In this document: positions 55,834 through 64,000 of the stretch, one piece after another
Position numbering within the stretch: position 1 is the stretch's first letter
Layout: the number at the start of each line of letters is the position of its first letter
Assembly: GCA_003254885.1 (NCBI GenBank)
Contig: QANT01002669.1
Location: 26,448-90,447, forward strand
Direction of reading: 5' to 3'
From: Purshia tridentata
Taxonomy: Eukaryota; Streptophyta; Magnoliopsida; Rosales; Rosaceae
Length of the DNA stretch: 64,000 nucleotides
Notes under the pieces: model-generated
The model's database searches: none
What the model was told of the DNA's origin: nothing
Seen by the model: only the letters and a program-made list of their open reading frames with translations
Position numbers and translations under genes: made by a program

Positions 55834-58800
55834 CTACCCATGAATGTTGCACTGCTGCAGATGAGAGTCGTCATAGTTGACATATTTGCTCCAATAACCC
55901 TTGTACTTCCCAATAGCAATATCCAACCATGGCTTCATAATTCCATCATAGTGTATTACTGCTGCTCCATCAATGTCACCACGAACTACACCCGAGTCAT
56001 AACCCAGCCCAAAGATATGCCATCGCCTGTTCAAAGCTATTGTCTGGTTATAGAAGGTGACCCAACCTAAGGGCAAGCTTCCAGCCATCCACAATGGCCT
56101 CTTATGACCCTGCAACCAAACACGCAGCAGAATAAGAATTAAAATATGAATACATTCAAATATGCATAAATGAAGGTGCATGTATGGCGTACCGCATTAT
56201 CCCATACAACAAACATCACCCTCTCAAATGTTTAAACCCAAAAGCAAATACATAAGGGATCGTAAAGTTGAAAGTATTTTGTACCAATTTCAAGTATTTA
56301 TGGTAGACAGTAGTTAGATTATGTTTCCTCCACTCCCGAAGATCAAACAAATTCAAGCCGAATGCCCATGTGCATGCATTGGCATTAAACCTCTCTGCCA
56401 CAAATGGATCTGAGAAGTTGATAAATGTATCCATCCGGTAAAAGGAAGTTTCACTTTCCGGACAATTCCCAACTGCTCCATTTACTTTCCCCTTCATATT
56501 AACACTCCATAGTCTAGTTAGATCCCTTTGCACCACCACATCATGGTCAAAGAGCACAATCTTCTTCAATGCAGGGAAGACTTCTGGCAGATAGAAACGA
56601 AGGTGGTTGAGTTCAGAAGTATATCTAGAGTCACTGAAATTTTGCCTCAATGTTGTATTATACTTGGTAGACAACTATTCAAAACTCTCTATGCTCTGGA
56701 CTTGGATTGTGGCTTTGCCAGGCGGATTTAATAAGAACCACATTGAGATTGCTGGAAAATTGAGCGGATCAGTCACCACATGAAAAACAATCTTCTTTGG
56801 ATCCTGCACATTTTCATGCCAATGAAAAAACAAATCATCATCAAGCTTTCATGCATTTATCTTGAAAAAGTCTATACATACATGGAGGTTGGATTAACTG
56901 TTATGGTTTTACTTAAGCTGGCTCAATTGAGTGAATAGCCCTTTTAATTATTGATTTTAGCCCAAAATAAAATTCATGGATGATTGAGAATTAAACAAGA
57001 AAACTGAAAAGGCTAATTCATATTACCATGGCAGTGGAAACCGTCGAATTCACAACCACTGCACATGCCAGAACATTGTCGGAGAAGACAGCATAGTGAT
57101 AGAGCTTGGGATCATGCAACCTTTGTTGGTTAGGAAACAGCCTCTCCTTGGGATCCAGAGCAAAGTATTCTGCAGTCAGCCGCATAGAAAGACAATGAAG
57201 GCCTTTTGGGGTTGTGCTTGCAGCAAGGTGAAAAAGATAAGCCACTTGCTTTGTCTGCGACCAAACTTGGGCTTCAGCACTGTGAGTCATAGAACGGAGT
57301 TTTGTGGCCATAGCAGAGCAGTCTGGGTAAATACGGCCGGCTTTAGATAGTGTAGACTCCATGTTTCTCATTCTCTGCAAAGCACTGCAATTTAATCGGT
57401 TTTAGAGAATATTAATGCTTTGTAACTAAATGAGAGCTCAAAAGGGTGTTTCAAGCCTAAATTTTTGCCTATATAACCGGTTAAGTCCTATTTCATCGTT
57501 CTTATTTTTCACATATTTTTTTCTTTGCTGGTGTGTTTAATATGTTTGAAAACTAATGGCAAGAGGAAACAAAAATACAAATTCTTTTACCTCTTTGATA
57601 AATCTGAATCCTTGATGGCTCCACCAACTACTCTTTCCACCTCTTTAATTCGCAGTTTCAACTCCCTCGCTAAGCGAGAGTTACTGCCTGGTGGTGTAAA
57701 ACTCAAGTATGCTTTAGCTCTAATCACTTGATCAGTCATCTCATTTATCTTCTCTGTCACTTTCCGCAATTTTGAATGTGCATTGTGATCCCGTTGAACT
57801 GCATGATTAGATTTTACATCTTTTGTCTCTTTTATTTTCTCATCTATTACTTTCCGTGATTTCTCATCTATTACTTTCCGTGACTGGGTGTGTACATTCT
57901 GATCATGTTGGACCTTTGCTTGGTTAAACTGCTTCTGAAATGAAACCATGTAAATTAACATACGGACTGCAGAAGGTAAACATATTTTTAAATACAGAAA
58001 AAAGATTATGTATGGCTGCCAAAGCTTGCATTCACCATATTAAATTCGTTACAACGCATTCACCAGGCCATTCAACCTTTATGTATAAAATTAGGAGAAG
58101 AAAATTCCTGAAATGCGCCTAACTTTTGTACCTGACAAATTTTTGGGCTTTTAATACCTAAAATGACCAACATTGACCAGATGCTTCTACATCGATGCAA
58201 CTTCTACACCGTGATGCATAATCTGTAGGTTTTTATGAAAATGACAGTGATAGCTTGTCACACGATCAAAAGTTCATAAAATAGGAACTACCATACCAAA
58301 CATGTTATATGTTTCAGTGCAATCTACTATTTTTATTTACAACTACAAACTCCTATTATATTATCAAAAGAATACATCTTTCCTTTTCTTTTAAATTCAT
58401 ACCTTTTCCCCAGACATGTATGATATTTCTCCCTGCTGAAATTGCTTATCTCCTTCTTTGCTCTCGTATTTGGTTCCTGACACTCAAATGAAGCAGGGCA
58501 CAGTAAACGATGTGAGAAAGCAGTAAATAAAGAAACAGATAACAAACATCTGTAAATATACACCCACCATTTGTAGTTCTTTTCAAGATATTAGTAGTGT
58601 CTCCAACATTTCCAGATTTCTCTGCATCATCATTCTCTTTAAGACTGTAACTAATCGCAGAAATCAAATCCTTATCTTTGTATAAAACTTTTCTGGGTTC
58701 TTTCAAACCTTCACTCGCTTCCTAAATCACAAAGCATATCTAAAATTAAAGATGTAGATGGTATAACAAACTTTTGGTAAACTTCATAGAAACCTGATCA

Positions 58801-59345
58801 TAGAAAAGATATCAAATCAATTAATCCTTCACTACCTGCTCAACTGCGCTAAGCTTCATCGCATCAGCCCGATATTTCTGCACCAAAAAAAATCCACCTT
58901 CAATCTCCACCATGGAACAGAATATCCAAAGCCCAATCGATCAAGCAGATAACTAAAATCTTAATCTTGAATATCCACCATAGACATTTACAATTTTCAT
59001 TTCTCTACCTCTCTCTCTCATCTTTCACAATAACCAAATATAAGATGATAAATAACAACATAGAAAACTGAGATTTGAGAGGAAAAAGATTCATACAATA
59101 TTCGATAAATCATCAATGAATTCCTTCCGCCCTGCCACATTGAACAAATCACTCACTATACGCAATCAAATATATTCATCAAATCAAATCAAACAAATAC
59201 ATATACATATATACACATATTTACGTATGTTACCAGTAGCTGAGAGATTTTTGAGCTTTTGGGAGACGAATATGAGGGGCGCGAAAACAGAGGCGGAGAG
59301 CAGAGTGAGGATGAGGATCCTCTGGCATCGACGAAACACCTTCAT
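55834..59345 (-). pseudogene. GAUT3/GAUT4-type galacturonosyltransferase with in-frame stop codon
   Basis: GAUTs are Golgi type II membrane GT8 enzymes that build homogalacturonan pectin. Nine exons: 59345-59234, 59131-59097, 58877-58836, 58721-58568, 58476-58403, 57934-57591, 57384-57027, 56803-56285 and 56109-55834, which would encode 637 residues. The N-terminus (MKVFRRCQRILIL, then LLSASVFAPLIFV) is a signal anchor. A long charged stem follows. The GT8 domain has the DxD-type FDHDVVVQRDL, and the tail has GDIDGAAVIHYDG, KPWLD and GKYKGYW. Codon 416 (56675-56677) is TAG where relatives have Trp (ESFE-stop-LSTKYN). It would end the protein before the DxD motif. All splice sites and the downstream frame are otherwise intact, so this is a very recent nonsense allele or a sequence error. 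Confidence 0.85.
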
Positions 59346-59535
59346 CAATGGCAGTTAGGGTTTCCACTCCTCCAATAACACATTTCACAGATTTCTCAGA
59401 TCACCGAAGAATTCGATGCTTCAATTACAAGAAACTACCAGAATATAAAAAGAAAAATACAACAAAAGAAACAAGAAAAGGCGATTAAGCTAGGGTTTCA
59501 AATACTCCTTTAGGTACTTTGCGATTTTAGAGAGA

Positions 59536-59591
59536 GAAATAGAGAGCGAGAGAGAGTGAGAGTGTGCGTGTTTGTGTGTGTGTGTGTGTGT
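59536..59591. repeat. (GA)n/(GT)n compound microsatellite upstream of GAUT
   Basis: A GA-rich run followed by about ten GT units lies roughly 190-250 bases before the GAUT ATG, probably in the promoter or leader. Confidence 0.75.
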
Positions 59592-62139
59592 TAGAAATAA
59601 GCTTGTTCGGCCATGTTCTTGTCTGTGAAGGGAAGGTAGTTTCTTTTTTTTCCTTTCCTTTTGGTTTTTTTTTTTTTTTTTTATATTTAAAACGANTTTT
59701 TAATATTTAAAACGAAAAAGAATTTAAATGTCTTCTTCTGATTGGGTTGGGGCTTATTTAGTCATGGGGAGTTGGACTGTGCGACTCGGTAGGCTGACGA
59801 GTAATGATTAGTACTGGGGCATCCATGGTGAATGATGAAGACGATCGCCTATTGGCCGTTGATATGTCTGACAATTACATCAGACTCACTTAACCTGACA
59901 CGTAAGACTGGAACGATTGGATTAGACAGAATTGATTATATCGAATGTCGGTTTTTTAATAATAATGAGAACTTCCCCTGTCAATCACTGATTCACTAGT
60001 TTTTATTACAGAACTAATTACGGGTCTGAAATTCATGTTAATCATTTGTTTGATGAAACTTTTGTCTCAAAATGGTTATAATTGTGGGCTAATGATTTGA
60101 TTATGAAGTTTTGATTTAATTGCCTGTGTAATTGGAATTGATTACGTAATTAGGTGTAATTTGCACTGTTAAGCACTGAAGAGCAAGGATTCATTAATGG
60201 CTTTTGATTTAAGCACTTTGGAGTGGGAGATTAAGGTTTGCCGAAACTCATGGATGCATTGAATGAGTTACAGAAAGGTCAACAACATGCATGCCCAAAC
60301 TTAAGGATGAAAACTTACTCATCATGTTGACTATTTTGATCTATGCCTCGGTGTTAGTGATCCAAATCCGATCTAGATTTGAAGTTTTTAACCATGATTT
60401 TCTAATAATCTGAAATCTCAGTCCCCAAAAACAGAGATGGAGTGAATCAGTCTAAACCATTGGTTGTCAAAGCTAACCTTTACTATGTGATCAAACTAAA
60501 GGGGAGAGACTCTTTCATGGATATTTTTCATTGAAAACTAAATTATGATGGGGTTGTATATAATTCATTAGTATTTTAGTACAAATAATTTTGTAAATTG
60601 ATACATCTTTCTTTTCATAATAAATAAGGACACAACTAATATGTGATGAGGTGTTTAAAAAACTAAGTATATACACTTGTTACATATAAATTCTTATTCT
60701 TTAATGCAGATCCAAATAAATTATATTTATTTATATATAAACTTATAACTCAAAAATGAAAGTTTATATAGTCCTTCTAAAAAAAATTGGCATTACCTAT
60801 CAATATTGTTGATCACAATTACAGTGCAATCAAAGCACTCAGCAACTACGCTACTGCGATGATGGTAATATTCCATAATTGCACATAAATAGGGTAATTC
60901 TAACCAACTCTTTCAAGTTTGGGCTTATTATTATATTTGGATTTTAACAATTTGTTATCCTTTTAGAGTATGCCTTAAAAGATACTTACTAATGCCGTAA
61001 TTAGTAAGTTATCACTTGGAGAATAAAGAAGTTTTTTTTTTTTTTTGTCCAGTAAGAGAATAAAGAGGTTTAACTTTTAAAAAGTGCCAAATAGAATTCA
61101 GACAAACCCAAATTCATTTCTTAATCTCATTTTGAATTGAAATGAACATGAGTTAAAGATCATAGGCACAATCATATTTCCACTTTCATATTAAAATTAC
61201 AGTTTACATACAATATTGGAAATGCCTACATAAGAATTCTTCATTTGAATAGTCTTTTGGAGATGCTCTAAGTAAATCAAAACGTAAAGTATTAATTTTA
61301 GAAAATAATTAGTGCAAGTTATGAAATTCTCCAAACTTCATAAGTGTAAGTTATAATTTGCTATAAAAATAAGCACCTCTACATATAAGTTTTTAAGCTC
61401 AATATATTCATGCTCCATTTCTAATCTCTAATTTAAATAAAAGGGAACAACTGGACATGAAAAGTGTACAAAATGCATTCATTTGACACGCTAAAATTAA
61501 TAAGCATGTCTTGCTCAATGTGTGGAAACACCAAAAGAAGCACTCATTTTATACAATTATTAATCCTTAACGTGCATGTCATTAAGACACTAACGACTGT
61601 CTTGAACTAATCCTAGTTTTGACCACATTAAGTTGTCGAATTAAGCCCCTTCAACATATATAATGCAATAATGCATTTTTATATTTGATTAAAAAATAAT
61701 GAAAATAAGATGAGAAATTAAAAAACATTTATGAAAAGGTCAAACGGTCACATAAATACGTATAGGACCGCTTCATAAAATATTTGATCCTGAATGAAGG
61801 CACGCGCCATTACATGCGAGTGAAACAAACTCCGAGCAATCATCTAATTTTAACTTGCAGTGAGTGTCCACTCCACTGGCAGCCACCGAGCCATGCAAAT
61901 ATCTCTGAAATTATAAGCTCCAAACTTTTCACCGTTCTTACCACTTCCTCCAAACCCCACACCCTCTCCCACCAAAACCCACATTACCAACCTCCTCAAG
62001 AACCAAAACCCAATTCCCTAGACACATGAATTCCCTATGCACACATAGCACTCTTCAACACAATCACCAACACCCACAGCCAAAGTGACTGAGATTGATT
62101 GATTGATTTTCAATAAGAAGAGCAGCTTTGAATTTGGAG
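59592..62139. other. Spacer between GAUT and MRS2
   Basis: Divergent promoters at the two ends and AT-rich DNA between. An N sits at 59696 between two copies of ATATTTAAAACGA (59683 and 59703). No gene is visible. Confidence 0.5.
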
Positions 62140-63476
62140 ATGAATGCTTTGGAAACGGCTCGAGATGGGTTCTTAGTTCCAGTGGAGATTCAATTATTTC
62201 AAGCTTCTGCTGCTAAGAAGAAGGCTGCTGCGGCTTTGAGAAGCTGGATTTCGTTGGACCCAAATGGACAGGGAACCGTATTGGATTTGGACAAGTACGA
62301 AATTATTCGCAGAGTGAACATTCATGCTAGAGATCTTCGACTTCTTGATCCATTGTTGTCCTACCCTTCTACCATATTGGGTAGAGAGAAAGTGATTGTT
62401 CTAAATTTGGAGGTCAGTTCCCATTTTCAGAATTCTGATTGCTCAATTTGTTCCCCTCTTGATTTTCTATTTTATTTATTTTTGCTCACTAAACTTTGTT
62501 TGTTTTGTGTGCTTTTTGGGATTTGGTTTCTAGCACATCAAAGCAATAATCACAGCAGAGGAGGTAAACTTTAGCAACTTTTTCTTTTTGTCCTTGCTCC
62601 AATGTTGAATTTGAAAGATATTTTTATTTTCTTTATTCCAAGATAATGTAGCACTAAGCTAACGGTAAATAATAAATCACAACTGGTAAAGAGATGGTGA
62701 CTTCCATTAATTTCATCTTACTGGGCATAATTCACTAACAGAGTGATTTCCAATTTCCAAATGGAAATGATCATGTTTTGGTCTTGGTGTAGGTGTTGCT
62801 TAGAGACCCATTTGATGATAATGTAATGCCTATTGTTGAGGAACTTCAAAGACGTTTACCTCCAGTAAGTGCTAATTTCCATGGCCAAGGAGAAGAAGAA
62901 GACTCCGGGTTACAAAAAGATGTCGAAACCAGTGAAGAAGAAGGTATGAACCAGTGGGTTGTGGGTTTATGTTACTTGGAATTAAAATGACTATATTGCC
63001 CAGGAAGTTGTGGTTCAATATTTATGTGTTTATGTTTGTAACTGTTGTCTTTTACTTAATAATTTCTATTCTGGTTGTTTGACTTATGTCACTTAGAATT
63101 TCCATTTGAATTCCGGGCATTAGAAGTTGCATTAGAAGCTATATGTAGTTTTCTTGATGCGCGCACAAGAGAGCTAGAGACTGATGCTTATCCAGCTCTA
63201 GATGAGCTGACCTCCAAGGTAAAGGCTTGTTTGGCAAAATTTCATTTTTCTTTATCCACTTAGCTGAAATTCCTTGATTGCATGATCCTGGTTGCATAAA
63301 CCTACTAAATTGCTTTAAACTTAATAATTCATCATACATTGATGGAAGGAAAGCTTTTGTAGATTCTTCTCCTTTGTTCAAACGGTTGGAATTATTTGCA
63401 GATCAGCAGTCGTAATTTGGATAGGGTGCGTAAATTGAAAAGTGCGATGACCAGGCTGACGAGTCGGGTTCAAAAG
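62140..63476 (+). CDS. Magnesium transporter MRS2/MGT, MRS2-2-like, first five exons (3' end outside window)
   Basis: A CorA-superfamily Mg2+ channel of plant membranes. Visible exons: 62140-62412, 62534-62563, 62793-62943, 63097-63218 and 63402-63476, in all 217 codons; the gene runs past the right edge. The ATG at 62140 is the first in frame. Conserved blocks: [99 protein letters not shown] and LTSRVQK. This matches MRS2-2 (MGT9) best. The GMN pore motif and two transmembrane helices must lie beyond 64000. An acidic insert ([18 protein letters not shown]) sits before PFEFRAL. Confidence 0.93.
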
Positions 63477-64000
63477 GTATGTTGAATTAGTGATATTATA
63501 TAGTAGCAGGGGGCTTCATGTCAAGTAGACTGTTCCTTACATGTCTTTTGACTCTTAAGTTCCCACATATTGAACATTCATACATTATTTAGTTACTAAA
63601 TTGTTTAGATATCCTCAGACCGTAGTTGTTACATACTGTGATTTATATAGAGTGATGCAGGGATCTGTTCCATGATTTAGTCTCTGATCAATTCCCAAAA
63701 TATATAATATTGTATTTTTGTTATTTACCAGGCCATAAAGGTAAAAGTCACTAAAATGAACAAATAAATTTAAGTTCCATTTATAAACATGNAAAAATTA
63801 AAAAACTGTAGTGACTCACAATTTGAGGTCACTCACTACAGAAACGCACTACAACTTGAAACCTGCTTTTCAAAACTGTAGTGAGTAAAAGTTGTAGGGT
63901 CCCATATTTAAATTTTTTTTTGCCCACTATATCCTCAATGTTTTTACAAATTCTGAAAAAATATTCCAACATGTTCCACTGTACGTTCTTTATTTTCATT
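63477..64000. other. MRS2 intron with a transposon-like segment
   Basis: After a GT donor no further exon is seen before the window ends. At 63812-63900 short inverted motifs (CTGTAGTG, CACTACAG, CACTACAAC) recur, suggesting the end of a transposon inserted in this intron. An N lies at 63792. Confidence 0.5.

Overview
This window is nuclear DNA of a flowering plant, almost certainly a eudicot and possibly a woody rosid. The genes are split by GT-AG introns that are AT-rich. Several are plant-only: chloroplast PsbW, chloroplast tryptophan synthase alpha, Aux/IAA repressors, GAUT and the organellar ssDNA-binding protein OSB. Intergenic DNA is AT-rich with microsatellites and MITE-like elements. 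The species cannot be fixed from the sequence alone. Three single-N positions (28981, 59696, 63792) show this is an assembly with small uncertainties.

Layout, left to right. (1) 142-2769 (+): last nine exons of the histone acetyltransferase GCN5/HAG1, cut by the left edge. (2) 3430-5808 (-): group C bZIP factor. (3) 7147-10201 (-): tryptophan synthase alpha chain. (4) 11295-14501 (+): UNE12-like bHLH. (5) 15936-17084 (+): intronless CYP59-like cyclophilin-RRM gene with an internal 198-bp tandem duplication, probably a retrocopy. (6) 17898-19647 (+): OSB protein. (7) 20702-21542 (-) and 28219-30180 (+): two Aux/IAA genes arranged head to head across 6.7 kb. (8) 31945-35248 (-): uridine kinase/phosphoribulokinase-like P-loop kinase. 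(9) 37412-41189 (-): FBL17-type F-box/LRR gene. (10) 41190-45171: a repeat-rich gap with a Tourist-like MITE and a degenerate tandem repeat. (11) 45172-47545 (+): class I PLA1-type lipase. (12) 47749-48079 (+): broken UTP18 fragment. (13) 48854-51979 (-): chloroplast-type glutathione reductase. (14) 54377-54983 (-): PsbW. (15) 55834-59345 (-): GAUT3/4-type galacturonosyltransferase with an in-frame stop. (16) 62140 to the right edge (+): first five exons of an MRS2/MGT magnesium transporter.

The genes do not form a cluster or pathway. They cover chromatin and transcription, auxin response, cell-cycle proteolysis, plastid metabolism and photosynthesis, and cell-wall synthesis. The exon models were built by hand: each splice junction was placed at GT-AG (twice GC-AG) and checked for frame and family continuity. 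I found no new multi-gene system. The most unusual items are the duplicated CYP59 retrocopy under a duplicated promoter, the nonsense codon in GAUT, two GC-AG introns, the UTP18 relic and the repeat/MITE cluster at 42.2-42.9 kb.
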